A stretch of 64,000 nucleotides of DNA from Nilaparvata lugens (taxonomy: Eukaryota > Arthropoda > Insecta > Hemiptera > Delphacidae). The notes beneath the pieces were generated by a model. The model did not search any database and was not told where the DNA came from. It worked only from the letters and a program-made list of their open reading frames with translations. Below, piece after piece: positions 1 to 11,279 of the stretch. Location of the stretch: contig NC_052511.1 in NCBI RefSeq assembly GCF_014356525.2, forward strand, positions 51,272,068-51,336,067, read 5' to 3'. Each line of letters starts with the position of its first letter. Within the stretch, counting starts at the first letter, position 1. The translations under genes were made by a program, and so were the position numbers.

Positions 1-999
1 CTTAATTATTAAACTGATACAACTATCTATAATGACGATACTGCTTTTCAATTTCAGAAATAAAATTGTCAAGAATATATTTGAATTCTGTGTCAGTGAG
101 TTTATATCTAGTGTTATCAACTTATAAAGTAATATGTTTTGAGAAATGTTTGAAAGACAGCCAAGCAAACGCTAACGATCGTCCTAAAATTACTTTCAAT
201 TATTGCACAACATTCAAATAACGAATATAAATTTTACAGCAGCATAAAATAAGAGAACAATTAGTAGGTGATATTTTATTATAATTCAGAAAAGAGATTA
301 CTGAATAATTATCATGTTGATGTATTGGTTGACACCGATAATAATAACCAAAACTAGGTCCAAGTATAATGTCTCAAATTAATCCGAACCATTAGTTACT
401 CATGAAATCAAGGTTTTTTCATCGAACTTTAATTAAATTAAAATTAACAACTCATATCAACATAAAGCAAGAATATTCAATAATTCACTGAATATTTTCA
501 GAAATCAACTGAATTATTGATAGGTTGGGCAGAGTTGTCTGCCACTCCTGGTTGACTTCATAAGTTAGTAGGCTATGAGTGAAAGTGTCTAAATTATTTG
601 GAAGGATAATTGAAGAGCATCTATCTGTTTTTGACATTTATATGTATAATAATAATTTTTTAAAGTTTTATTCAAGAAAACAGATAATAAAATTTACCTT
701 CATGAGTTCGTGGAATCGCCATTTTCACTTCATCAGAATTTACCAATCACCACCACTACCAACATTCTAATGATAAACCATCAAGTTTGTGATGATTATT
801 TTCATTTTCAAAGTAGATTCCCATAAATTTATTAAACCTGAAATTGTTTAGTTTTTTCTCCATCCCCATATTAAAAAAGGTTCGCCATAATTTTTAAAAC
901 GAGAATTTTTCGAAATAAAATTAGCGCATTCTAGCGGTGATTTCCGGTGAACAAGTTGCGTTCTCAAAGCGACATAACCTAAAACCTGCTTTTGTTCTG
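1..999. other. AT-rich flank upstream of SmD2, no gene seen
   Basis: This stretch is AT-rich and holds only short chance reading frames (for example 579-770, which has no recognisable motif). The last 100 bases or so (about 900-999) are richer in GC and contain CpG, which would suit the promoter and 5'UTR of the SmD2 gene. No TATA box or other core element is convincing. Confidence 0.5.
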
Positions 1000-1055
1000 A
1001 CGCCGACATACGTTGTTGTTACAATTTGTTTGGCTATTGAAATTTCATCTAACAA
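1000..1055 (+). other. SmD2 exon 1 (5'UTR plus the A of the start codon)
   Basis: A good 5' splice site (CAA|gtaagt) puts the exon end at 1055. The next exon begins at 1569 with TG GCT ACT CCT. Joining them restores ATG GCT ACT CCT, so the start codon is split by the intron after its first base. The 5' end of the exon is not visible; 1000 is a nominal value. This start is chosen because the open frame that continues upstream of 1569 reads intron sequence and breaks the similarity to SmD2. Confidence 0.6.
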
Positions 1056-4000
1056 GTAAGTTCTTTCACAAATGTCTATCATTTTTAAACTCTTTAAATT
1101 TCTAAGTGTTTATTACAAACCATCGTTTATTGAATGGTTTCGTGAATTGATTTTGAAATATAAGTTTCTATACAGAACCTAGGCATAATGTCCGTGTTGA
1201 GAGCTTACACTTGAATATTTCCTATTTAATTATTTTGATTTCAAAATATTTTAAAGATAATACTCAAATTCCAAACAAGCATTTGGGTTTTCAAAGATTA
1301 GAAATTTAAGCATTACCCTATTAGTCTTATGGTAATATTATGTAAATAAGCGTCCTAGAGTAGGGCCTACAAGCATGTACAAGCATCTTACTATAGTATT
1401 CTAAGTTTATACCTTATTAGTTTTTATCAATGATACCTCATAAAGAATTTAATTTAAATTTTTAGTCATAGCAATCTAACCAATGATTGTTTTTGTAGAA
1501 AATTTGATTAATATCAGTTCTTCAGTTGTACTTTGAACACTACTTAACAGTTTTGTATTTTATTACAGTGGCTACTCCTGCAGCTGTTCCCAAACCCAAG
1601 TCTGAAATGACTCGTGAAGAGTTGGAAAAATTTGAAGAACATCAATTTAACACCGGACCGTTATCCATCCTTATTAATGCGGTCAAGAATAATACACAGG
1701 TAAGATCCATTTTGACAAATTTTGGTTCTCCAATGGAATAGTCAGTTCAATGTCCCGGTTTGTAGTACAATCACGAACTCTACTTTACTTTACTTTACTT
1801 TTATTTTTACCACCTATATCATTGAGATCAGGGGCACGTCAGGTAAGGTAGGAGGGCGAGGTTAGGGTATCAGCGGAATCTACGTTGAGCGCTTAACTCC
1901 ATGAATTCTTGTATTGAATACAGAGGGTTCTCAGTCAGATACTTTTTGAGAGCCTTTTTGAATTGGTTTTGACATTCAATTTCTTTGAGGTCATCCGGTA
2001 GACAGTTGAAAAATTTACACCCCGAGGAATCTGGCTGTTTTTGTGATTTTTGTAGTCTGTTGTAGGGAATTTCAAGATCATTTTTTCTTCTTTTTTTTTT
2101 TTTTTTACTTCTTATGTCTTCTCCTCAGTCTGCTTGACCGGGGAATCGTCTTTTTCGTCCCATCGTGGGGGTGTCGGTGTTCACTTTTATTTAAGGTGTG
2201 AGAAGGTGTGGTCATCAATAAATTCTGCAATGCTATAGTATGGTCTGTCCATCAGGTATTGTTTTAGTCTTCCTGGGAAGGTGTTGTCATTCACTAGGGA
2301 TTTTATGTTGCCAGGAAGCAGGTTAAACAGGTATGCCCCCGAATAGGCCGGAGATCTACTATACTTCTTAAGTCGATGCTGGGGGAGGCTTATGTCATCC
2401 ACGTTGCGTGTTCTATAACTGTGCTTATCTCGTCTTAAAGCCGGACTTTGGTTTACCACTAGGATGATGGATTCCAGGATGTATATTGAGATCACTGTGA
2501 GGATACCTGTCTGCTTGAAGAGTGGTTTACAGTGTTCTATGTAGTTTTCTCTTAGGATTCGCACTGCCCTTTTTTGTATCCTTAATATTCTCTCGAGATT
2601 TCCCTGTGCTGATGATCCCCATGCGACGATGCCATATCTCAGGTGTGACATAAATAATGAGTGATATGCGATTAGTGCTGTCCTCTCATCAGCAATATTT
2701 CTGATTCTGCGGATGACATATGTAGCAGAGGAGAGTTTTTTACACAAATAGTCCGTGTGTTGCCTCCAGGTCAGATGGTTGTCGATAATTACACCAAGGA
2801 ACTTTGTGCTTTCCACTGTTTTTATATTACTGTTTTGTGGTTCATCCTGGGTTTGGTTTGTTGGGGTGAAGTTCATGTGTACTGTTTTTTCATTATTTAT
2901 GGCCAGTTTCATTCTATTGCAGATTGAGGTCTTGTGTTGTGCTCGTGGATATTTCTTCTGTGTGGCTTGTCTGGTTTGAATTTTTTTTATATGTATTATT
3001 GCTTTAAGTATGTATAGAGATATTACAGTGAGGATCCTATCCTGTATGAAGTATGGTTTGCAGTGTGTATCGTGTGGTAAACCATTTATTATTCTTATTA
3101 TTTTCTTTTGGAGAATTAATATTTGCACAATGTAGGTCTGCGGGGCTGCTCCCCATGCTATTATTCCATAGCCCATGTGTAATGCAAATAGCGAGTAGTA
3201 AGCCATCAGAGCAGTTTTTTTGTCAGCTATTGCCTTTATACGTTTGATGGCATAGAGGGCTGAGGATAGTTTACCTACCAACTTTTCAATGTGTTTATCC
3301 CATGTTAGGTGTGCATCAAGTGTAATTCCCAAGAATCGTGCTGTATCTGTCACCTCTTCATCAGTATCTAGTTGGTTTTCGGTTGCTGATCTTGTATTGA
3401 AATTATTACTGTACTTTTGGATGTGTTTATATTGAGTTTTAGGTTTGTCAGGGCTGTTTTTGTTGAAGCTATGGTAGTATTATAATTTAGTTGTAGTTCG
3501 TCCTGGTCTTTTCCATTTATGATTAAAGTTGTGTCGTCGGCGAATAGAATACATTTAGAAAACATTGGTAGTTGTTTGGGCAAACCGTTTATGTAAATAA
3601 GAAATAATAATGGTCCCAGCACAGATCCCTGCGGTACTCCGTTTTTCATAGGTTGGGCTTGAGATCTGGCGGTCATGGTTTTGCCTTTGTCCTTGTATCT
3701 AAGCTCCACGCACTGGTATCTGTCTGTTAGATAGTCCTCCAACCACTTCCCCGCTTGGCCTCGTATTCCTATTTTGCAAATTTCTGTTTTTAGAATGTTC
3801 CAGTCTAGACTGTCGAAGGCCTTTTTTAGATCTAGAAAGATTGCGGATACCTTTTTCTTTTGTTCCCAGTTTTGTGTGACAAAACATAAGAGGTCTGCTA
3901 AGGCTGTATCTATTGTCTTATCGTTTCGGAATCCATGTTGGTGAAGATGTAGTTTGTTGTTTTGTTTCAGGTAATTCAGAATTTGCAGGTATATTGCTTC

Positions 4001-7000
4001 TTCTAGGTATTTTGATGAAGTAGGCAGTGTTGCTATTGGTCGGAAGTTTTCTATATTTGTTTTATCATTTTTTTATACTTTGGATAGACAAGTGATATTT
4101 TCATGTAGTCTGGTACTGTTGCTTCTGCAATAGAGGAGTTTACTATTTGTAGAATCGGGTGATAAATTTCGTCACGACAGTGGTAGAGCAGTTTTCCCGG
4201 GATCCCATCTATTCCCGCCGAGTGTTTATGCTTGGTCATTAGGAAAATTTCAATCAGATCTCTTTTTGATATGCTCTCGAACCTTTTTTCCAGTAGGGCC
4301 TCGTTTTCCTGGTTTGTGGCAAGATAAGAATTTGGTGGAGTTTGCACTTGAATATTGGTTTGGCCGACATTTACGAAGTAGTTATTGAAATATTCCACTA
4401 GGGTGTGAGGGTCTGTTTCTAGTTTGTTACCCATTACCAAACTCAGTACGTCATTTCCTGTGCTCTTCTTCATTTTTCGTTCCTCATTTATTACCTTCCA
4501 TGTTTCTTTAGTTTGATTTGTTGACTGCTTTATTCTGTCTGTTATGTATCTCTTTTTTTCTGCTTTGACTTCCCTATCATATATTTTCTTTGACTGTGAG
4601 TATTTGATCTTGTGTTCGTGGGTTCCGGTCATGTGGTATAAGGTGTTGGCATCAAGTAGCCTCTGTCTCAGGTCTCTTATCCTTCCTGTAACTTCAAAAT
4701 GTCTTGTCTTTTTTCTGTTTATTCTTCCTGCTTTGAAGGGGCAAATGCAGTTCATGTGGTATAGCATGGTCTCTACAAAAATGTTGTACTTCTGATTCAC
4801 TGTTTTTGATCCCATAAGTTCCTTCCAGTCTTCCCTTTGGAGTGCCAGTCTCACCAGATCCATGTTCTCAAGATTCAGTCGTCTAAAGCTCACCATATCG
4901 TCCTGTCTGCGGCTTATAGATGCATCAAGAGTGTATTCTATTCCCATGTGGTCTGATATTACATTATCGATTACTTTTATTTTAGGATTGCACAGGTTTG
5001 TAATGCAGTGATCTATGCTTGTCTCAGAGTTAGATGTTTGTCTCGTTGGTGGAAGCTGTAGTGTTTCCAAGTTATGCTGGGCTAAAATGTTTTTTAGTTT
5101 CTTTAAATTGGGTGAATTTTGCAGTGAGTCAACATTCAAATCCCCCATTATCACTATGTCACCATTACCTGTCATGATATGTGTCAAGAACCTGTTCATA
5201 TACTCGTAAAACTCTAGGTTATTTCCAGATGTTGGCCTATAAATACAAGCTATTGTCAGTTTCCTAGTTTTTGTCCTTAAAGTCAAAGCAACCATTTCAC
5301 TGGTGAGCTCCTTGGAAAATTTGTCTGTGTTCAAAATTTTATAGTTGTAATCTAGAGTGTCAGATGAGTATATGGCTACGCCGCCCCACATGTGAAGTTT
5401 CATTGAGAAGTCGGTTTGTAGCGTGAAGCCTGGTATATTAGTAGTCTCTAGTCTGTCCTTGCTCAATCCGTGTTCAGCTATTAGTAAGAAATGGGGTCTT
5501 ATTTTTTCCATCTCTATGATCAATTGTTCTATCTTATTTTTCTCTTGAACTCTAATGGAGCATTAAGCGTAACTTGAATTCAAGAATCAAGAATCAAGAA
5601 TTTTAGTGGCCATAAAACAACATTACAAAAATGTAAGCAATAGGCTTTGTCAATAATAAGTAAGATATCACAAGTTGGACTATAAAATGAACAAATTTAC
5701 AAATACACATTGAAATATTGTAGTAAAATAACACGAGTTGGACTATAGAAACGAACAAAATTACACATATACATTGAAATATTCCAGGTACTCATTGACA
5801 GAATAGAAAGCTTCAGACTTGAGCCATTTATCAACAGAAATACAAAACGTTTTCAATGGTAACTTCTTAACATTATCTGGTAGTAAATTAAACATGCGAA
5901 TTTGTAGGTACTTATGACTTTTTAGAGTTTTAGTCAATCTAACTGTAGGTCTAGTTATATTGTCCCTATGTCTAGTATAATGTGAATGTATAGAAATATT
6001 TTTATCAAAATTAGACAGATTTTTCTTTACTGAGATTAAATTATATTATATATACAGACAAGGCAAGGTCATAATTTTGTGTTCTACAAAAATTCCTCTA
6101 CAAGATTCATTGTATTTCATACCAAATATAACTCTAAGTGCTTTCTTTTGCCATATAAAAGCTTTTTTTGAAGAAGATGAGTTGCCCCACAGTTTTACTC
6201 CATAAATCAAGTGTGAATGGAAGAGACCAAAGTAAATCATTTTAATTACATCAAGGTTACACAATATTTCAGTCTTCGTAAGAGAAATGTTACTCTAGAA
6301 AGCTTTTTACATAAATTCACTAGGTGATACTCCCAGCTGAGTTTACTATCTAAGTACATTCCTAGTAACTTTACAGGCTTGAAAACATCATCATTTAGAT
6401 TCAGGTTACCAGTACTTACATTGTTGAATGAAAATATTATTTGTTCTGTTTTGCTCTCATTTACCTTAAGTAAGTTGGCATTGAACCATATCTTAGACTC
6501 ATCCATAGCCCTTCCAAGCGTATCCTGAACAGTTTTTATATCAACTTCCTTATGTACCAGAGTGGTATCAACTGCATATAATATTGAAAAGACAGAAACA
6601 TTTTTACTAAAATCATTTACAAAGACCAGAAACAGAAAAGGGCCAAGGACTGATCCTTGAGGAACCCCCATGGTTACATCAAGGAAATTTGAGTTTGCAC
6701 TATTCAAGCTAACCATTTGTTTTCTATTTTTCAAATAACTCTTGATCAGCATGAGCTCCTTATCTTTAATACCATACTTTTCAAGTTTTTTGCAGAGTAT
6801 AGAGTGAGAGACACAGTCGAATGCCTTGCTTAAGTCCAATAGTAAAGATCCAACTGGTTGCTTGAGTTCAAAACCATTCAAAACATATTCAACAAGTTTT
6901 TCAATTGCATCAATAGTACTATGATTCGGTCTAAAGCCATACTGAGAAGGATAGAACAGCTGGTTGTTAACAAAATATTCATTAAGTTGAATTACAATAC

Positions 7001-9797
7001 ATGTCTCAATGATTTTACTTAGTATAGGTACAATTGCAATTGGTCTATAGTTCTGGGGTTCATTAGGGTCCCCCTTCTTATACACAGGTGTAACTTTGGT
7101 AACTTTTAAAAAATCAGGAAAAACTCCTTCACTCAGTATATAATTTACAATATAAGCCAGTTCAGATATAAAAACATCAACTACATTTTTCAACAAATAA
7201 TTTGACATACAATACACATCCTCAGATTTTGAGTGACTCATTCTATTTATAATAAGACTAATGATTGTTTCATCAACCTTCTTAAATTTAAAATTTTGGT
7301 TATTCAGATTACTATTGATACTATTATTTAAAAGATCAGAGAAGTCTACATCATTTGTACTATTACTATTTGTTTGAATATTACCAGTAGCACATGACAC
7401 ATTAACAAAAAAATTATTAAACTGCTCAGGAGAGATTGGAATGACCTGTTTTGTTGAATTTACCAGATTACCTTCATTTTTGAAAATTTGCCAGGCTGCC
7501 TTGCATTGATTTTTAGCCTCAGCTATAAATTTACCATTAGCTACAAGTTTTGCCCTAGAAATCTCTTTCTTGTATTTTATCTTTAAATTCTTGAACATAA
7601 TTTTATACTCAAGGTTATTAGTGCTCTTCCATTTGTTATATATCACAAGAAGTAGTTTACGCATACTATCAAGTTCAGGAGTAAACCAGTTTATCACAGA
7701 TGCTTTCTTCTTACCATTTATATCTCTAACATTTATGTATGGACAGCTAACATTGAAATACTTTGTAAAAATATATAAGAAGTTCCTAACAACACTATTT
7801 ACATCTTTGGTATAAATATCAGACCAGTCTGCGGTAGTCAATAACTGTCTGAAATAGTTTAGATTATCTTGAGTAATAAAACGCTTCTTAATTTATGTTC
7901 TACTACATGCGTCATCATTTTCAACCTCTGATGTAGGATCCAAATAGAAAGTAGACCAGATACCTGAATATATTGAATATATTGGACACCAAATTGAATA
8001 TATTGGTCTAATAGTTAATTAGATTTATTAGGCACCGGCCTTAGTTTTTTGACTAATTTTTGTAAGCTCATGTCTGATAAATATAATATTTTATCAGGAT
8101 GACCTGATGGTAACGTTGATTCTGAAACTGAATTCCAATGTCACCTATTATTCATTTATACAGTGGGAACAACTCATTCCTGAATTTGTTCAAATCAATT
8201 CCACATAACCGGCGTCTTTTTTATCTGGACATTTTTCAATCTTTGTTATCAAAGTTATTGAAAGAGTCTTAGAATTGGTTGAGTTTCGAAATAGTTTAGT
8301 TTCATGTTTATATACTCTGCCAAAAATGTTTTATCTGCCCATCATCGGTGCTTACTGACCACTTCTCTCCACACAACACTGAGCTGCCCGGTTTCACTTG
8401 TGTATATTGAATTTTAAGGGTGGTTGAATGGAGATTTCATGCTAAAAGGACCAATCAGAGAAGCGGAAGACGTGTTTTATCAGCACTTAATTACATTTGA
8501 CATTTAACTGACTTTTGTGCAACCTGACCTGTCTTGTTTGTAAAGATCTTGAATGAGTTTCCAATTATACTAACTTAGTCTCATTTTGGCAAAAATTGGA
8601 GTTAGCCAGTTATAAATCTAGACCGATAACATTCTTAATTGTATCTTATAATTTTCATCGTATCAATTCAAGCTTGAATTGAATAAAAACACCCATATGT
8701 TGTCAAATTCTACACAGTTTTTACAATATTGACAATGACTCAGTCGAATTTTTAATTCAAGCTTGATCTTCGATATTTCTGATTTCATTCAATCATATTT
8801 TACTGATGTTAACAGTGGTATTAATTTCAGCTAGGTCGTCAATATTCCCAATTTAAATTCGTATTCTTTGTTATGTTGGACTCCCATACACTGACCAGTG
8901 ACAGAAATTATTTTACACTAAGCTGGTTACTTTTACTGTCACTGGTCAGTGTATGGGAGTCCAACATAACAAAGAATACGAATTTAAATTGGGAATATTG
9001 ACGACCTAGCTGAAATTAATACCACTGTTAACATCAGTAAAATATGATTGAATGAAATTAGGAATATCGACAATCAAGCTTGAAATAAAAATTTGAATGA
9101 AAAATAATTGTCAATATTGTAAAAACTGTAGAATTTGACAACATATGTGTGTTTTTATTCAATTCAAGCTTGAATTGATACGATGAAAATTATAAGATAC
9201 AATTACGAATGTTATCGGTCTAGATTTATAACTGGCTAACTCCAATTTTTGCCAAAATGAGACTAAGTTAGTATAAATTCCATTAGAATTTGCTTCTCCT
9301 TCTCTTATCTTTCTCCAACTCATCTTTTTGTTTCTTCTATTCCCAAATTTCACATGTTCAGTTTTCTACTTAGTTCATTCCTCACTACTTACAAATGAGG
9401 AACATAAGAATAATATTCTCATGGTACTGGCCACTTTGTCTGTTATTGGTATGTGGTGAGGTGTTCCAGCTTAAATTCTTCCCTATCGATTTTATTTAAC
9501 TGGGCCTCTTAGATTTACTTCTATGAAATGTTTACTAGAATCATGTTTAAATTCCAGGTGCTGATCAACTGTCGCAACAATAAAAAGCTGTTGGCCCGTG
9601 TGAAGGCGTTCGACCGCCATTGCAACATGGTGCTGGAGAACGTGAAAGAAATGTGGACGGAATTGCCACGCAGTGGAAAAGGAAAGAGCAAGGCTAAGCC
9701 AGTAAACAAGGACAGATTCATCTCGAAAATGTTCCTGCGCGGCGACTCTGTCATCTTGATTCTCAAAAATCCCTTGGCCACTGCCGAAGGAAAATAA
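1055..9797 (+). CDS. SmD2: small nuclear ribonucleoprotein Sm D2 (spliced gene)
   Basis: Spliced coding sequence 1055, 1569-1699, 9558-9797 gives 123 residues, close to the usual 118-119 of animal SmD2. SmD2 pairs with SmD1 and is part of the seven-member Sm ring that binds the Sm site of spliceosomal U snRNAs during snRNP assembly in the cytoplasm and then acts in the nucleus. The protein has a short N-terminal extension with the family motif PKSEMT, the Sm1 region with [12 protein letters not shown] (residues 62-73) and the Sm2 region with FLRGDSVI (residues 103-110), where RGD is the Sm2 signature. The large second intron (1700-9557) is almost all transposon sequence on the opposite strand. 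Identification is secure; only exon 1 is inferred. Confidence 0.95.
1569..1699 (+). CDS. SmD2: SmD2 exon 2 (residues 1-44)
   Basis: The exon lies between a pyrimidine-containing acceptor (tattacag) and the donor CAG|gtaaga. It encodes [15 protein letters not shown], then an acidic helix and NTGPLSIL at the start of the Sm fold, ending in NNTQ. The intron after NNTQ falls in phase 0. Confidence 0.93.
1700..1778 (+). other. start of SmD2 intron 2
   Basis: Short non-repetitive intron start before the first LINE remnant. An in-frame stop follows the donor at 1739-1741. Confidence 0.6.
1779..2090 (-). mobile_element. 3' end of an old non-LTR retrotransposon (LINE)
   Basis: On the minus strand an open stretch ends with LPDDLKEIE, a gap, and a [19 protein letters not shown] tail before a stop near 1880. 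This is the typical C-terminus of CR1/Jockey-group reverse transcriptase proteins. The element ends in a short microsatellite, (TAAAG)n, read as ctttactttactttac at 1779-1799. Only the last 70 codons or so remain. The head side is cut off by the poly-A end of the next LINE. Confidence 0.7.
2091..5563 (-). mobile_element. LINE (endonuclease plus reverse transcriptase), frameshifted copy with a duplicated 3' domain
   Basis: A 3.5-kb antisense LINE copy with an A-rich tail at about 2091-2107. The frame enters near 5563 at the start of an AP-endonuclease-like domain ([31 protein letters not shown]), so it begins at roughly the first residues of ORF2. The reverse transcriptase follows with [31 protein letters not shown] and the catalytic FADDT. 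One-base shifts near 4068 (an A run) and near 3375 split the frame into 5523-4051, about 4070-3368 and 3353-2187. The last segment carries the post-RT region twice (see findings). CR1/Jockey-group affinity is inferred. It cannot make an intact protein. Confidence 0.9.
5580..7900 (-). mobile_element. second antisense LINE, reverse transcriptase part with mutated active site
   Basis: A 5'-truncated copy. The frame 7841-6246 starts in the linker between endonuclease and RT and holds [25 protein letters not shown] and then YAVDTT where YADDTT is expected, so a catalytic aspartate is replaced by valine. The frame shifts near 6255 and continues at 6264-6046 (IYGVKLWGN). A TAA follows near 6045, and the C-terminal region ([29 protein letters not shown]) runs on to about 5770. 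The 3' end carries three copies of a 7-mer (ATTCTTG on the element strand, 5580-5602), as CR1-like LINEs often do. Confidence 0.88.
7906..8563. other. SmD2 intron 2, unique-looking AT-rich DNA
   Basis: No coding signal. A few copies of GAATATATTG lie at about 7965-8010. Nothing else recognisable. Confidence 0.5.
8564..9277. repeat. long inverted repeat, two 341-bp arms and a 32-bp loop
   Basis: The left arm 8564-8904 is the reverse complement of 8937-9277 over most of its length, with a 32-base spacer 8905-8936. The inner ends match exactly (ACTGACCAGTGACAG against CTGTCACTGGTCAGT), as do the outer ends (TACTAACTTAGTC against GACTAAGTTAGTA). The arms diverge mainly in one patch near 8740-8790/9060-9110. 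It is a foldback or hairpin-type element or an inverted duplication. Transcription of the SmD2 intron would give a long RNA hairpin. Confidence 0.9.
9558..9797 (+). CDS. SmD2: SmD2 exon 3 (residues 45-123 and stop)
   Basis: The acceptor ttccag at 9552-9557 is followed in phase 0 by [12 protein letters not shown]. The exon carries most of Sm1 ([16 protein letters not shown]), the basic loop [15 protein letters not shown], Sm2 (MFLRGDSVI) and the end LATAEGK, stop TAA at 9795-9797. It is GC-richer than its surroundings. Confidence 0.96.
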   Translation: MLINCRNNKKLLARVKAFDRHCNMVLENVKEMWTELPRSGKGKSKAKPVNKDRFISKMFLRGDSVILILKNPLATAEGK

Positions 9798-10448
9798 GAA
9801 CTTTACTTTCAGTATAAAATTGTCATCAAGTTATCTCCGGTGAAGATCGATCCTAGATCTACGATCAATCCTAATCAGAGATCAAGACTTGTATCAACAT
9901 TCATCCTAGTTCTACGATCGATCTTAATCCGAGATCAATAATTTTTGGTCTCGTGTCTTCATTGATCCTAGATCTACGATCAATCCCAACCGGAGATCAA
10001 GGTTCCCTCACGTGTCAACGACTAGCGGATATTAATTTTCGATCGTTCATTAAGTCCTGGATTTTATTAAGCTTGATGATCATGAATTTTTATCAATCTA
10101 AATGTTCAATAAGCATTCGATGTTAGTGTATTAGATGTTGTTCAAATGGAAGATGAGATGTTACAATTCTTCATCAATATCCCCAATATCGTGAAGTATA
10201 TCAACTTAATCCAAAGTATAAGATTTCTTTTTATCTATCTTAATTTCCAGGATATTTGATATTATTCGTGTAGTAGATGTAATAAAGTGGAATATGTTTT
10301 ATGTTTCCTATTCTTCATAAATATCTTTAGTTTTCGCATATAGTTAGATCCGTCTTCAGCAGTGATAAAGACTTTGTTTTCAAACATAATGAGTTTTATC
10401 AACCGCTATGTTGTGAGAATTTGATTTTTTGTGTAATTTTGTAATAAA
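9798..10448 (+). other. SmD2 3' untranslated region with poly-A signals and a triplicated motif
   Basis: AATAAA occurs at 10281-10286 and at 10443-10448; either could set the mRNA end. Three related copies of a 50-60 base unit (GATCCTAGATCTACGATCAA and variants, each followed by a GAGATCAA motif) lie at about 9846-9885, 9900-9945 and 9965-10005. They contain overlapping GATC palindromes. Confidence 0.6.
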
Positions 10449-10639
10449 TGTATTTCAGTGCGGAATGTGTTCTTTCTGATTCTTTATCATCAGGTGATCT
10501 GTGATTCATTATAATTTGGGTAGACATAACTTTGAAATGGTACACTATTTGTAACACTTGGGTTAAGTGGAAGAGAGGGCTTTTACCGCCGCATCATTTG
10601 CCTCAACTTAGAGTTGTGTGACAGAGAGGAGTTCTGGAG

Positions 10640-10812
10640 TCCTAACTCCGCCCTAATAAAGGCAATTAATCAATCGCCCACAACACTTTTGATGATTCAA
10701 AGTGTGATAAATAAGGCAATTTGTCTATCTATATATTCTGATGTTTTAAACAAGGCCTTGCAGCCAATCAACTGTAATCATTGTTTAAAACATCAAAATA
10801 GTGTGTTAATAT
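10640..10812. repeat. small inverted-repeat fragment
   Basis: GATGTTTTAAACAA near 10741 faces TTGTTTAAAACATC near 10780. A related piece, CATTGTTTAAAACATCACAA, occurs near 28770. A fragment of a hairpin MITE is likely. Confidence 0.45.
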
Positions 10813-10884
10813 AACGAAGTTTGGAATGAATCAAGAAATTATCATCTTTTAAATGATCTTATACTATAGTCTGTGCAAACCTCA

Positions 10885-11082
10885 GGCTAGGCACACACCA
10901 GTTAGTCAAGACAAGACATGATCAGACACGTTTAGTCACAATACTTCACATAGTTGCTTATGACGCAAACCACACTGATTACTCATTGCAATTATACATC
11001 TCTTCATAATAAACTATCTGAAGTATTGTGACTACGTGTCTGATCATGTCTTGTCTTGACTAACACTGGTGTGTGTCTAGCC
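10885..11082. mobile_element. MITE, family with GGCTAGGCGCACACC ends (copy 1)
   Basis: Terminal inverted repeats of about 80 bp, starting GGCTAGGCACACACCAGTTA at the left and the complement at the right. The body is shared with copies at 21241-21443 and 36086-36272. Flanking triplets are TCA and TTA; the better copy has TTA on both sides, suggesting a PIF/Harbinger-type origin. Confidence 0.85.
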
Positions 11083-11151
11083 TTAGATTGCAGCATAGCT
11101 CTAAAGCATGCCATTCATTACCGTATTCGATTTGTAGTCCAACACTCTGTA

Positions 11152-11274
11152 CCGGGTGCACAAAAGCCGTTTAAATTTTAATCGTGATTAATTTCATGAG
11201 ACCCAATCGAAGAAGCCTCTGATGGTTCTGTGTAATTAATCACGATTAAAATTTAACCGACTGCTTTGCAACCG
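11152..11274. mobile_element. hairpin MITE, GGTTGCACAAAAGCCGG family (decayed copy)
   Basis: A palindromic element: the left half holds GTGCACAAAAGCC and ATTTTAATCGTGATTAATT, the right half the complement AATTAATCACGATTAAAATTT. Same family as the copies at 25792, 46762, 50817 and 54790. Confidence 0.75.
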
Positions 11275-11279
11275 AGCAT

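Noticed and set aside
1526..1568. ATG at 1526 as the SmD2 start
   Set aside because: The extra residues are hydrophobic intron sequence ending in a splice acceptor, and the split ATG gives the expected N-terminus.
9521..9781. Minus-strand frame opposite SmD2 exon 3
   Set aside because: A shadow of the conserved exon; no family resemblance.
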